The notes under the pieces were generated by a model. It worked only from the letters and a program-made list of their open reading frames with translations. It was not told the DNA's origin and did no database searches. Below, piece by piece: positions 1 to 9,035 of a DNA stretch of 64,000 nucleotides (positions within the stretch are counted from its first letter, which is position 1; every line of letters starts with the position of its first letter). The DNA comes from Bacteroides sp. MSB163. GTDB lineage: Bacteria > Bacteroidota > Bacteroidia > Bacteroidales > Bacteroidaceae. The translations under genes were made by a program, and so were the position numbers. The stretch spans positions 1,860,001-1,924,000 of the forward strand of contig NZ_CP143867.1 in assembly GCF_036416795.1 (NCBI RefSeq), written 5' to 3'.

Positions 1-587
1 TTGTCATAGCTGCCCACATAGATAGTACCATCATCTGCTATTGCAGCCGAAGAACGGATTACGTCGCCCGAAGAATAATGCCAGACTTCTGTTCCATTGT
101 TTATTACCCATATATTTTGCCCGCCGCGTGCATTGTTTGCATCGCAGCCCACAACGACATTTCCATGATCGTCGATGGCAGGAGATACATCCTGAAAGCC
201 GCATGGTGTCTGGAATTCCCATGCTATTTCGGGTTCTACGTCAGCAGTAGACTTTTCTTTTACAGTGATAGTCTTACTGAATGTATTTGCATTCTGTGTC
301 CCTTGATTATCCCAGACGGATAAAGTCACTGTATATTCTCCGGCCGCAGAATATTCCGTTATTGGAGATTGCTCTTCGGAAGAACTGCCATTGCCAAAAT
401 CCCATGCCCATTTGGCTATTTGTCCGTCCTGGTCAAATGACAAGTCGGTGAAAGCTACAGACTGTCCTTCCTGGACGATGACTTCACTTGCCTTGAAAGC
501 CGCCACTGGTTTTATATTCACTTTATCTTCATCACTGCATGCCATCCATAGAAGTGCAGTCAGTATTATTAATATTGTATTTTTCAT
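1..587 (-). CDS. PKD-domain lipoprotein with PQQ-like propeller, C-terminus cut by window edge
   Basis: The minus-strand frame is open from an ATG at 587 to the window edge (195 codons, no stop), so the gene is partial. The N-terminus has a hydrophobic segment ending in a lipobox (WMAC, Cys17), which predicts a lipidated, probably surface-exposed protein. Residues ~28-115 look like a PKD/Ig-like domain (WDFGNGSSSEEQSP followed by YTVTLSVWDNQG). After it come short repeats such as DVSPAIDDHGNVVVG and RSSAAIADDGTIYVG, which resemble PQQ-type beta-propeller blades. It lies 12 bp downstream of the glycerophosphodiesterase-like lipoprotein gene and is probably the last visible member of that SusCD operon, perhaps a substrate-binding surface lipoprotein. 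The function is inferred from fold and context only. Confidence 0.8.
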   Translation of the reverse strand, partial: MKNTILIILTALLWMACSDEDKVNIKPVAAFKASEVIVQEGQSVAFTDLSFDQDGQIAKWAWDFGNGSSSEEQSPITEYSAAGEYTVTLSVWDNQGTQNANTFSKTITVKEKSTADVEPEIAWEFQTPCGFQDVSPAIDDHGNVVVGCDANNARGGQNIWVINNGTEVWHYSSGDVIRSSAAIADDGTIYVGSYD

Positions 588-599
588 TGATGTATCTTT

Positions 600-1502
600 T
601 TAATTGTTTTTTAAATACTCTTTCAGTTCAACGGGATAATCTGTCTGTATGATACTTCCTTCTTTTATCAGAAATGCTTTCACTTGTTTGTAGTTATCCG
701 AAGTCGGAGTAATATTGGTGTTTATGTAAATGTTTTTGAATAGGAAAACACCGTTTTCGGATGCTTTGGCCAGAATGTCGTCTGTGAAAGCAGCGCTATT
801 GAACTGGGCAACGGGAAGAGGTTTGCGAATTGCCAGATAATTTTCCAGATCCTGCATTTCGTAGATGACTGGTAAGAGGATGGCGTTTTCATCCAGATTC
901 ACCACCTTCTTGGCTGCTGCCACATCATAGACTGTAAACAGTACCTGGGAAAGCATACCATATTGCTTTACCAAGTCGTATACTGCCTTATAATCGGAAA
1001 TCTTCACATCTATATCAATGTAGATCTTCCCTCTGGCGGTTGATAGAATATCTTTGAAGAGCGGTACTTTTTCTTCCGTCAATTCTCCCTCATGATACAG
1101 ATTGTACGAACTTAATTCCTTGTAACTCAATTCCGATACTTTTCCAGTGCCATTTGTCGTACGTTCGATAGTGGCATCGTGCATCAATACCAGCTTTCCA
1201 TCTTTTGACATCCTCACGTCTAACTCTATCATATCTATTTTGTTCTCAATAGCCAGAGTTACCGCTTTGACGGAGTTTTCCGGCGCATCTTTCCAGTATC
1301 CCCGATGGGCACATATCTGCACGTGGTCTCTCTTCTGCAATGAAACGGGAATAGATGCTCGCTCACTTTCAGTAACTTCGGGGTAGGGCTCTTCCATTGG
1401 GTCAGGTTCTTCCGGAACGGATGGCTCATTATCACTTCCGCAAGCTACTAACAGAAACAGAGAAAAGAAAAATCCTATTATACATGTTTTATCTATTTTC
1501 AT
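600..1502 (-). CDS. Glycerophosphodiester phosphodiesterase-family lipoprotein
   Basis: 300 aa. Lipobox LVAC with Cys21, then an acidic Pro/Glu linker, then a GDPD-type TIM barrel. Visible signature residues are HRG at 66-68, EN at 75-76, E93-L-D95 (IELDV) and MHD at 108-110, the catalytic and metal-binding set of the GDPD family. The family hydrolyses glycerophosphodiesters to glycerol-3-phosphate plus an alcohol. A lipidated copy directly downstream of SusD suggests action at the cell surface or periplasm on an imported or captured glycerophosphodiester, such as deacylated phospholipid or teichoic-type material. The substrate is inference. It sits 19 bp downstream of susD and shares its operon. 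Confidence 0.88.
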   Translation of the reverse strand: MKIDKTCIIGFFFSLFLLVACGSDNEPSVPEEPDPMEEPYPEVTESERASIPVSLQKRDHVQICAHRGYWKDAPENSVKAVTLAIENKIDMIELDVRMSKDGKLVLMHDATIERTTNGTGKVSELSYKELSSYNLYHEGELTEEKVPLFKDILSTARGKIYIDIDVKISDYKAVYDLVKQYGMLSQVLFTVYDVAAAKKVVNLDENAILLPVIYEMQDLENYLAIRKPLPVAQFNSAAFTDDILAKASENGVFLFKNIYINTNITPTSDNYKQVKAFLIKEGSIIQTDYPVELKEYLKNN

Positions 1503-1521
1503 GATTCATTCTGTTTTTAGG

Positions 1522-3288
1522 TTATTTCCAATTCGGGTTTTGCTCCAGATTCTTGTTCAGCAAGATATCACCTGACGGTATCGGATATAGGTAATCGCGT
1601 GTTTCATCAAATTTCTTCGTTATATTCAGGAAACCAACCAGATAGCCTCGTTTCCCTTCTGTCAGCTGAAGGACACCTCCCACTTTGATTTTTTGTTTCG
1701 CTTTACTTTCGGGTGCTTTATCGTCGTAAAGCAGAAGATCGGCTGTGCCATCTCCGTCCAAATCAAATTCACCCAGTGAGGGGAAATACATACCTGTGAA
1801 ATGAGGTTCAAGTAGTTTACCCATTTTCCAGCGCATCAAGTCATCATAGCGGAATCCTTCGAGAGCTAATTCTATGCGGCGTTCGCGTCTGATTTCCAGA
1901 ATGACGCCTTTATTACTTCCGGTTACGTTGGTGTATTCGCTTGCAAGTATCCCGTCCGGATTGGAATTGGATGTAGCAAGATTCAGATTTGGCATTCCGG
2001 CTCTTACGCGAATCAGCCTTATAGACTTATCAATGTCATCCTGTGTGATTACTCCCAGTTCAGCCTTGGCTTCGGCATAATTCAGAAGAACTTCCGCATA
2101 GCGAATGATAGCTACATCCTGATAGGATGCACCATCTCCATCCTGTGCCTCTTTGGATATGAATTTAGCAATCTGGTATCCCGTCATGGAGGCTTCTAAG
2201 TCGGGAAGTAATGGTTTGTCGCTGTCAATCCGGGTATATCCCACTGAACGGATTGTCTGTGCCAGACGTTTGTCCCGGTTCTTCATTTCATCCTTGAACT
2301 GCATGGTAGCATAATCTGTTTGAGCGGTGAACGGTGTTCCGTTGGCCAACAGATAGGTATTCACAAAGTCTTTGGTCAGCCCTACGTCTTGTTGGGTTTT
2401 TGATAGAAAATAATAGTTTGTATTATGCATCTTATTCAATACCAACGAGTAACGTCTTCCCAAAATAACTTCTGCCTCTTTCAGATCATCGGAAGCAAAC
2501 AAGTCCCTGTAATCGACATCGGAATTTCCTGTGGTATATAAACTATAGCCCGATTCATTCATTACTCTTTCCGCTGCTTTATATGCTTTCTCCAGTAGTT
2601 TGTCGGCATCGGGAAGATTTAGTTCTGTGTGATATTTACGATAAGTACCTTCGTAGAGACATACGCGGGACAAGAAAGCTAATGCAGTCCATTTGGATAT
2701 CTGGTCCGGTTTTCTGGTAGTACCCAGACGTTCCACTGCTATTTCCAGATCTTCAATCGTTTTGTTCATAATGAATTCACGTGAATCTCTGGGCTTATAT
2801 AGCAAGTCTTCATCGTCTGTTTTGATTTCTGTTTCATACCAGGGCACACCACCAAAGCGTTTCACTTTGTCGAAGTAGAACCAGGCTCTGAAGAAACGGG
2901 CAACACCTTCATACTTCAGTGCGGCAACTTTGTCTTCACAACGTGTGTAGTTATCAAAGAAAATATTGATTTTCCGGAGAGCTCCCCAACTCCAGCCACT
3001 ACTACCGGCTTCGGATGGAATATCTCTTTCCGCACTTCGTTGTTCCATAGGTACATTGCTGTAAAGTATATTATCTGATGTATTATCTCCTCGGACAATA
3101 TCATTGATTTTCGGAAGATTCTCATAAAACCCATTAGTATACAATTCGAGGTCTTGTGCAGACTTGAATGAGTTCTCCGGCGATATTTCCGCGATAGGGA
3201 ATCTGTCCATGAATGAGTCGTTGCATGAGGCCATGCCTATGCCTATCATACAAACAGTACAAACTTTTATTATATTGAATTTATTCAT
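1522..3288 (-). CDS. SusD/RagB-family nutrient-binding outer-membrane lipoprotein
   Basis: 588 aa, in the normal size range for SusD. Signal peptide with lipobox GMASC (Cys22). Early region FMDRFPIAEISPENSFKS and the RRERRIELALEGFRYDDLMRW block followed by the C-terminal DYLYPIPSGDILLNKNLEQNP are SusD family hallmarks. SusD proteins cap the SusC barrel and bind the substrate at the cell surface. The start is 15 bp after the susC stop, so the two are co-transcribed. The ligand is not readable from the sequence; the downstream glycerophosphodiesterase-like lipoprotein suggests a phosphodiester-containing glycan or lipid headgroup. Confidence 0.93.
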   Translation of the reverse strand: MNKFNIIKVCTVCMIGIGMASCNDSFMDRFPIAEISPENSFKSAQDLELYTNGFYENLPKINDIVRGDNTSDNILYSNVPMEQRSAERDIPSEAGSSGWSWGALRKINIFFDNYTRCEDKVAALKYEGVARFFRAWFYFDKVKRFGGVPWYETEIKTDDEDLLYKPRDSREFIMNKTIEDLEIAVERLGTTRKPDQISKWTALAFLSRVCLYEGTYRKYHTELNLPDADKLLEKAYKAAERVMNESGYSLYTTGNSDVDYRDLFASDDLKEAEVILGRRYSLVLNKMHNTNYYFLSKTQQDVGLTKDFVNTYLLANGTPFTAQTDYATMQFKDEMKNRDKRLAQTIRSVGYTRIDSDKPLLPDLEASMTGYQIAKFISKEAQDGDGASYQDVAIIRYAEVLLNYAEAKAELGVITQDDIDKSIRLIRVRAGMPNLNLATSNSNPDGILASEYTNVTGSNKGVILEIRRERRIELALEGFRYDDLMRWKMGKLLEPHFTGMYFPSLGEFDLDGDGTADLLLYDDKAPESKAKQKIKVGGVLQLTEGKRGYLVGFLNITKKFDETRDYLYPIPSGDILLNKNLEQNPNWK

Positions 3289-3303
3289 AGCTATACTTCT
3301 TCT

Positions 3304-6300
3304 TTAAAATTTAAAATCAAAACCAAAAGCAAATGTCTTGCTGAACGGGTAAGAATTACCGTCTCCCAATTGTTCCGGGTCTACGGTGCGGTCCTCGTTA
3401 TGTTTGTACAAAGGAGAGAACGTCAGGAGGTTGGTTCCTGAAACATAAACCCGGATGCTGGAGAATCCAATCTTACTACAGAGTGCCTTAGGCAGAGTAT
3501 AGCCTAAAGTGATATCTTTCAGGCGGACATAAGCAGCATTCTGCAAGTATTTATCAGAATAGACTCTCAACTGAGCGCCTTCATAATTTCCACCTTCGTT
3601 GGCCGCATATACAGCCAGACGTGGGAAGTATGCATTCGGGTTTTCCGGGGTCCATGAGTTTTGCTCAATACTTTTAGGGTAGAAATTCTCGTACTGGCGT
3701 GTAAACGGTCCCCAGAAGAAACTGTTATCCTTGCCCGGCCACCAGTTACGTTTCAGGACTCCCTGAAAGAATGTTGAAAAGTCGAAGCCGTAATAATTGA
3801 ATCCCAGGTTCAGGGAGCAAGTGTATCTGGGCGATGTATTACCGATAATGCGCAGGTCACCCGGATTTGCCAAAGTCTGGTCACCCGGAGATATTTCTCC
3901 ATTGCCATCCAAGTCTTTGAATTTGATGTCTCCAGCTATCGGATGGTTAATGAGGTAGTTACGTTGGATTCTTCGGTTTACTTTCGTTTGGTCTGCATGT
4001 TTCAGATATTCCATGTCATCCTGGAAGAACCCTTCAACCGTATATCCCCATATTTCACCCAAGCGTTTACCTACATAAAACTGGTCTATCTGTCCGTCGG
4101 GGTTGTCGAATTTGGTAATTTCTGTTACGTTATCAGCTAATGTGAATCCTACTTTATATTCGAACGGCTGGTGTGCCAGCAAGAATTTATCCTGCCATTT
4201 CACTGACAGCTCGAAACCTCTTGTACGCAAATTAGCGGCATTCTCTTGTGGTTCGGAAGTTCCGAAAACAGATGGAAGTTTCTTACCTTGGGTCAACATA
4301 TCTTTTGTGTCGCGTTGATACCAGTCGAAAGAAGTGGAGAACCGTCCGTTAAACAAAGAGAAATCGACTCCAAAGTCAATGGTCTGAGATTTTTCCCAAG
4401 TGAAGTTTGAGGAGATGGCATCAGGGGTAGTCAGGTAACTCATGTATGAACTGTCCATCAGGTAATCCCCTTGCGTGACTTTCATTTTGGCTATGTAGTC
4501 GTATGGACCTACGTTTTGATTGCCCAGTGTCCCATAGGAAACGCGGAATTTTAAGTTATCCATAACGGATTTCAATGATTGGAAGAATGGTTCTTCACTT
4601 ATGCGCCAGGCAAAAGAACCGGAGGGAAAAATACCCAGGCGTTTATTATGGGGGAACTTGGAGGAAAGGTCGAAGCGTCCGTTGAACTCTAATAGATAGC
4701 GTCCCAGGTAGTCGTAGTTCAGGCGGTAAAAAGCGGCACGGATAGCCCATTCATCAGCATTTCCCTGAACCTGTACATTTTCTCCTGTGGCGAGATTGAA
4801 AGAACCCAGTTCTTCGGATGCGGGTGAACTGCGTCTTGCAACGCTGCGCTCCCAATGTCTCCATTCCTGGTTGAATCCGATCATTGCCTTTACATCGTGT
4901 TTCTTTGCAAAGAGGTGGCTGTATGTACCGAAGGCATTGACTGCCTGATACATAGTTTGCCAATGCATCTCCTTATAGAGTGATTTGTTAGGCATATAGC
5001 GGCTTGTTCCCTCACCATTGGGTTGGTTGGTGTGTGGAGTTGAAACCAGTAACAGTTTGGAAACGGGACTTCCTTTACGGAAACTATAGTCGGCATTCAA
5101 TACTACATCCTTGATGGGAGTAAACTGCAAAGCAATGGTGTTTGAAATGTCATGCTCCTGGTCAAGTCCCTTGCTTTTCCCATAGGTCAGGTCGGCAAAT
5201 GTGCCGTCTGCTATGTCACGGCCGGGAGTGTAGGCGCCGTTGATAAGAATAGTACCATCCGGATTTCGGGGTAAGAATACCGGGGAAGCGTGGAAGGTAT
5301 ATTTTCTCCAATCCTCACTGTTATCGCTTCCACCTACATTACGATTGTTGGTTGCCGGATAATCGTAATCGCTGAAATAGATATTGGTGGAGTTGGTTAT
5401 CTTGATAGAGGAGGTCAGCTGGAAATCGATCTTGCTGCGTAAGGTATAACTTTTCAGTTTATCGGGGTTGATTCGGTAAATACCTTCTCTTGAATAGAAT
5501 CTTCCGGAAAGATAGAAACGAACTTTCTCGCTACCACCGGAAATATTCAGGTTATGTTCCATGGAGGGCTGGTTATTCTGGAAGATATAATCCCACCAAT
5601 CCGTATTTCCGTAATGTACATAGCGCTCCACGCCGTCTACTGTTTTTATCAGTGCGGAAGGGAGTGAAGGGTCTTTCTTGCGGGCTTCCATATAGGCATA
5701 GTCTTCTTCAGTGTATCCTAAGTAGGTACTTGTGTTTTCCAAAAGACTTAACTTGTCGCTCAGGCGAGCCCATTCCAGACCGTCCGTGATAAAATTGTCT
5801 GTATTGATAGTGGGATTGCTCCAACCGAAGTGATTGGAATAATTCACCTGTATTTTTCCGGCATTCGGATTCTTGGTCGTGATAAGTACTACACCAAAAG
5901 CGGCACGGGCACCATAGATGGCGGCAGAAGAAGCGTCTTTCAGTACAGATATGGATTCTATATCTTTGGGATTGATATAATTCATATCACCTTCTACGCC
6001 GTCGATAAGTACCAAAGGCTTTCCGCCGTTTATGGAACCTACGCCACGTACATCAAAGGTTGCCTTTGAGTTTATGGAACCATCGCTGAAGGAAACATTC
6101 AGATTGGGAATCATTCCTTGGAGTACTTGCCCGGCATTGCCACTGACGCGGTGCTCTATTTCTTTCGAGGATATTTGGTCTACGGCACCGGACAGATTTG
6201 CTTTCTTGGTGGTACCGTATCCTACTACCACCACCTCATCCAGCATTTCACTATCCTCTTTCAGCGTAACTTTGGTGAGTTCTTTACTGGATGCGGGATA

Positions 6301-6816
6301 GGTCAAGGACTGATAACCTATATAGGAAATGTTGATTGTGGAATTTTCAGGTACATTTGCCAAGGTGTAATTACCGTCTATATCGGTGATGGTACCATTG
6401 CTGGTTCCTTTTACTACAATGCTGGCACCAATTACCGGTTCGCCCGACTGGTCTACAATCGTTCCGGTAATCGTCTTAGTCTTCTGATTCACAGCCTCCT
6501 TCTGCAACAGCACTACTACATTGTCTTTCTCCATTCTGTAAGTAAGCTCCTTCCCCCCCCCCAGCACTTTCTGCAAAGTCTGTTCGATGGTGGCATTGCT
6601 TACGTTGAAGGAAACGGTCTGATCGAGACCTGCCAGTTTCTCATTGTAGAAGAACTTGTAGTTGCTTACCTGCTCAATCTTTTTCAGTGCGGTACGCAAC
6701 GGCGTGTTTTCCACAGTGACGGTGATCTGCGAGAAAAGGCTGAGTGATACACTCAAGAACAAGGTGAGGCAAAGCGCCCGCATAGTTCTTAGATTCTTTG
6801 GTTTCCTGTTTTTCAT
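3304..6816 (-). CDS. SusC/RagA TonB-linked outer-membrane protein with N-terminal STN signalling domain
   Basis: 1170 aa from the ATG at 6816. An upstream in-frame ATG at 6873 exists, but MKNRKPKN begins a proper signal region (ALCLTLFLSVSLSLFSQ). After the signal peptide comes an STN domain (~residues 33-105: VENTPLRTALKKIEQVSNYKFFYN in pieces), then a CarboxypepD_reg-like domain (GTIVDQSGEPVIGASIVVKG), the plug (YGTTKKANLSGAVDQISS; VLIDGVEGDMNYI) and the beta-barrel ending in FAFGFDFKF. STN domains contact FecR-type anti-sigma factors, and the FecR and ECF sigma genes lie directly upstream, so this is a transporter that also signals ligand capture. A run of ten G on the coding strand (6553-6562) falls in the STN region, around residue 86. 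Slippage there would truncate the protein. Confidence 0.93.
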   Translation of the reverse strand: MKNRKPKNLRTMRALCLTLFLSVSLSLFSQITVTVENTPLRTALKKIEQVSNYKFFYNEKLAGLDQTVSFNVSNATIEQTLQKVLGGGKELTYRMEKDNVVVLLQKEAVNQKTKTITGTIVDQSGEPVIGASIVVKGTSNGTITDIDGNYTLANVPENSTINISYIGYQSLTYPASSKELTKVTLKEDSEMLDEVVVVGYGTTKKANLSGAVDQISSKEIEHRVSGNAGQVLQGMIPNLNVSFSDGSINSKATFDVRGVGSINGGKPLVLIDGVEGDMNYINPKDIESISVLKDASSAAIYGARAAFGVVLITTKNPNAGKIQVNYSNHFGWSNPTINTDNFITDGLEWARLSDKLSLLENTSTYLGYTEEDYAYMEARKKDPSLPSALIKTVDGVERYVHYGNTDWWDYIFQNNQPSMEHNLNISGGSEKVRFYLSGRFYSREGIYRINPDKLKSYTLRSKIDFQLTSSIKITNSTNIYFSDYDYPATNNRNVGGSDNSEDWRKYTFHASPVFLPRNPDGTILINGAYTPGRDIADGTFADLTYGKSKGLDQEHDISNTIALQFTPIKDVVLNADYSFRKGSPVSKLLLVSTPHTNQPNGEGTSRYMPNKSLYKEMHWQTMYQAVNAFGTYSHLFAKKHDVKAMIGFNQEWRHWERSVARRSSPASEELGSFNLATGENVQVQGNADEWAIRAAFYRLNYDYLGRYLLEFNGRFDLSSKFPHNKRLGIFPSGSFAWRISEEPFFQSLKSVMDNLKFRVSYGTLGNQNVGPYDYIAKMKVTQGDYLMDSSYMSYLTTPDAISSNFTWEKSQTIDFGVDFSLFNGRFSTSFDWYQRDTKDMLTQGKKLPSVFGTSEPQENAANLRTRGFELSVKWQDKFLLAHQPFEYKVGFTLADNVTEITKFDNPDGQIDQFYVGKRLGEIWGYTVEGFFQDDMEYLKHADQTKVNRRIQRNYLINHPIAGDIKFKDLDGNGEISPGDQTLANPGDLRIIGNTSPRYTCSLNLGFNYYGFDFSTFFQGVLKRNWWPGKDNSFFWGPFTRQYENFYPKSIEQNSWTPENPNAYFPRLAVYAANEGGNYEGAQLRVYSDKYLQNAAYVRLKDITLGYTLPKALCSKIGFSSIRVYVSGTNLLTFSPLYKHNEDRTVDPEQLGDGNSYPFSKTFAFGFDFKF
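6553..6562 (-). repeat. G10 homopolymer tract inside susC coding sequence
   Basis: The plus strand has ten consecutive C; the coding strand reads CTG GGG GGG GGG AAG, giving Leu-Gly-Gly-Gly-Lys in the STN domain. I noticed no other G/C homopolymer of this length in the window. Such tracts are slippage-prone in replication, and a one-base change would shift the frame near residue 86. The frame is open in this assembly (ON state). Confidence 0.85.
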
Positions 6817-6912
6817 ATCAAATAAATTAAGTTGGTTTGATAGGTATACAGGTTTCCTTATGTCGCCGTCCAAGCGGCTTTTTTCTTTTAACTCACATTA
6901 ACAAACCAACGG

Positions 6913-7965
6913 CTATTTCTCCTTTAAGATAATGACTGAATCTTCCATTTCATAACGGAATGGAGAGGTCAGCATGATGATGTTTAAAGCGTTCTGTATA
7001 CCTCCACCGGGGATAGTACCGGTGAAACGTTCTTCGGATATCTTGGGTGAGTCGATACGTATTGTGACGTCATACACTCGTGAAAGGGCTTTCATGATGT
7101 TTTCCAAAGATTCGTTTTGGAAGTAGAGACTGCCTTTCGTCCAGCTTACGTAGTCGTCGGGATAGACTTTCTCGGTACTCAGTTTGCGGGTGGACTTGTT
7201 GTAGTTTATCTTCTCTCCGGGGTTTAGGATGGTAGAAGTGGATGGCGTGTAGATACCGACTTTTCCTTCCAGTAGGACGACAGTCACATCTTGGTCGTTA
7301 CTGTAGGCGCAGACGTTGAACACCGTGCCCATTACTTTAACTTCCAGTTCGCCCACCTGCACGATGAAAGTGCGGCGGGTGTCATGTGCCACTTTGAAGT
7401 AACCTTCTCCTTCCAGTTGCACGCGGCGTTCGTTTCTTCCGAAGTCGCTCAGATAACTGAGTTGGGAGGCGGAATTCAGGATGACGTCTGTACCGTCGGG
7501 CAGAATTACAGTGGCTTTGTCGCCCTTGTCGGCTTTCACAATGAAGGGTGAGTGGGCTTTATCGGCATTAGAGATACTCAGGATATTGTAAGTGAAGAAG
7601 GCGATGCAGATGGGAATGCAAATCATAGCCGCCCACCTTGCCCAGGCGGGAACCAGTGCTTTGCCCGGTGTACGCTTCACGGCAGGTTGTTGCGGTGTGT
7701 AGGGGGCAACTGTGTCTTTACCGGAAAGCCCGGAGACTTCGGAAGTTCCGGAAGTCTCTTTAAGAACTTCCGTCTTAATCCGGGCAAACATCTTATCGCG
7801 CAAGGCGGGACTGATGTCGGCGGCGGACTTCTCAAACTCCTTCTCCCACCATCCTACCAGTTGGGCATTGTTGCGTATCCATCCTGCCAATTCGCTGATT
7901 TCCGCTTCTGTGATGTCTCCTGCGAAGTATTTTTCGGCTAAGTTCTTATAATATTCTTTTTCCAT
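6913..7965 (-). CDS. FecR-family anti-sigma factor
   Basis: 350 aa. The N-terminal cytoplasmic part (1-~105) is followed by one membrane segment (~110-130, WAAMICIPICIAFFTYNIL) and a periplasmic FecR domain (KGDKATVILPDGTDVILN, LEGEGYFKVAHD, VKVMGTVFNV). The C-terminal DUF4974-like module (SLYFQNESLENIMKALSRVY ... FRYEMEDSVIILKEK) resembles an STN fold. The family holds its ECF sigma factor inactive until the STN domain of a loaded SusC relays a signal. The gene is 65 bp after the sigma gene and 96 bp before susC, the standard order for these systems. Confidence 0.94.
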   Translation of the reverse strand: MEKEYYKNLAEKYFAGDITEAEISELAGWIRNNAQLVGWWEKEFEKSAADISPALRDKMFARIKTEVLKETSGTSEVSGLSGKDTVAPYTPQQPAVKRTPGKALVPAWARWAAMICIPICIAFFTYNILSISNADKAHSPFIVKADKGDKATVILPDGTDVILNSASQLSYLSDFGRNERRVQLEGEGYFKVAHDTRRTFIVQVGELEVKVMGTVFNVCAYSNDQDVTVVLLEGKVGIYTPSTSTILNPGEKINYNKSTRKLSTEKVYPDDYVSWTKGSLYFQNESLENIMKALSRVYDVTIRIDSPKISEERFTGTIPGGGIQNALNIIMLTSPFRYEMEDSVIILKEK

Positions 7966-8030
7966 CTTCTCTTACTTATTTCTATATGTGTATACAGTTA
8001 CTTCCATTCTCTTGTCCAACTGTGTCGTTA

Positions 8031-8630
8031 TTATTGCATTTCGTTAACAAAAAAGGCCCATAGGATGAGAATCAGCTTATCGTAATGCTTAATGAATTGT
8101 TCGCGCATGAACTTCACGGCAAGTGATAGTTGGGTGGCAACGGTACTTTCCGAGATGTCCAGCATCGCGGCTATCTCCTTGTTGGTGTAGCCCTGACGTT
8201 TGCTGAGCAGGAAAATCCTCTTGCGCGAAGGGGGTAGTTCTTCGGCCAATGAGTCGATGTAGTCGTTCAGAAAGCGCAGGTCGGTGTTCTCTTCCGTTTG
8301 GCAATCGCGTTCGGAACTGCTTTTCAACAGGTATTCGGTATAGATGTATTCCACCGTCTGATGCTGATACATATTCATCGACATATTGCGGGCTATGGTG
8401 CAGAGGTAGGAGATGAAGTTTTCAGCCGGGTCTATCTTCTCCCGCACCTCCCATATGCGGATAAATGTTTGCTGCACCACCTCTTCCGCCATATACTGAT
8501 TGCCGGAAGAGAGACGCATCATAAAGTTGTAGAGCTTACCGCTATACAGATTGTATAACTTCTCGAATGCAGAAAAAGAACCCTCCTTTAGTGATTGTAG
8601 CAATTCATTTCTATTTTCGTTTGCAATCAT
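8031..8630 (-). CDS. ECF RNA polymerase sigma factor (FecI-like)
   Basis: 199 aa. Sigma region 2 is visible at FEKLYNLYSGKLYNFMMRLS and EEVVQQTFIRIWEVREKI, and region 4 as LPPSRKRIFLLSKRQGYTNK followed by the helix-turn-helix EIAAMLDISESTVATQLSLA. It should direct transcription of the downstream FecR-SusC-SusD operon once released by the FecR protein. The upstream minus-strand sequence has a TACCTTTG box at 8650-8657, a good match to the Bacteroides -7 element, but no clear -33 box. Confidence 0.94.
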   Translation of the reverse strand: MIANENRNELLQSLKEGSFSAFEKLYNLYSGKLYNFMMRLSSGNQYMAEEVVQQTFIRIWEVREKIDPAENFISYLCTIARNMSMNMYQHQTVEYIYTEYLLKSSSERDCQTEENTDLRFLNDYIDSLAEELPPSRKRIFLLSKRQGYTNKEIAAMLDISESTVATQLSLAVKFMREQFIKHYDKLILILWAFFVNEMQ

Positions 8631-8649
8631 ATATTATTGATTTAGGCTT

Positions 8650-8657
8650 CAAAGGTA
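8650..8657 (-). promoter_or_regulatory. Candidate -7 box for the ECF sigma gene
   Basis: The minus strand reads TACCTTTG, matching TAnnTTTG, 20 bp upstream of the sigma start codon. No convincing TTTG at the usual -33 distance, so expression may depend on another factor. Confidence 0.4.
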
Positions 8658-8745
8658 TGCCTTGTGCTTACGTAACAGGTTGCAATATTATTAATAATTT
8701 CCAGAATATCCGAATAGTAGTAGTGCTTTTTAACTACAGCACATT

Positions 8746-8862
8746 TTGCCAAGGTTCTACCATTTCATTGGCAAGACTTTGCCACTACGTTGGCAAACTT
8801 CTGCCACTACGTTGGCAAAGCCTTGCCAATGAGATGGCAAAGTCTTGCCAACATGGTGGCAA
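8746..8862. repeat. 22-bp periodic array of alternating TTGCCA and TGGCAA
   Basis: GCCA begins at 8748, 8781, 8803, 8825 and 8847; TGGC begins at 8769, 8791, 8813, 8835 and 8857. Each series from 8769 on repeats every 22 bp and the two orientations alternate every 10-12 bp, so the array is a chain of inverted half-sites about one helical turn apart. Several neighbouring pairs can form hairpins. It lies between the divergent sigma and fimbrial genes. Function unknown: protein binding, RNA structure or a dispersed genomic repeat are all possible. Confidence 0.8.
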
Positions 8863-9010
8863 AAACTGGCTCCTATAGTCTGATTTACAGCGATGCAGGA
8901 ATGAAATAAATAATATGTAGCACTATGAATATCAAATGAAAATAAATGATATGAGTCAAAATGAATGTCTGGCTTGGCAAGTCGGGGGAGTGTATCTGGC
9001 GATAGAGCAT

Positions 9011-9035
9011 AAAAAAAGGAGTACCGCTGTACTCC
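9011..9035 (-). terminator. Intrinsic terminator of the candidate sRNA
   Basis: Read leftward: GGAGTAC-AGCG-GTACTCC, a perfect 7-bp stem with a 4-nt loop, followed directly by TTTTTTT (9017 down to 9011). Read rightward there is no T run, so it is directional. Confidence 0.75.

Noticed and set aside
6118..6747. 209-codon plus-strand ORF
   Set aside because: Antisense to the susC STN/plug region; spans the homopolymer tract and shows no domain.
6868..6890. GCCG...CGGC hairpin followed by a T run on the plus strand, between fecR and susC
   Set aside because: No rightward transcript is expected there, and on the minus strand it lacks a T tract.
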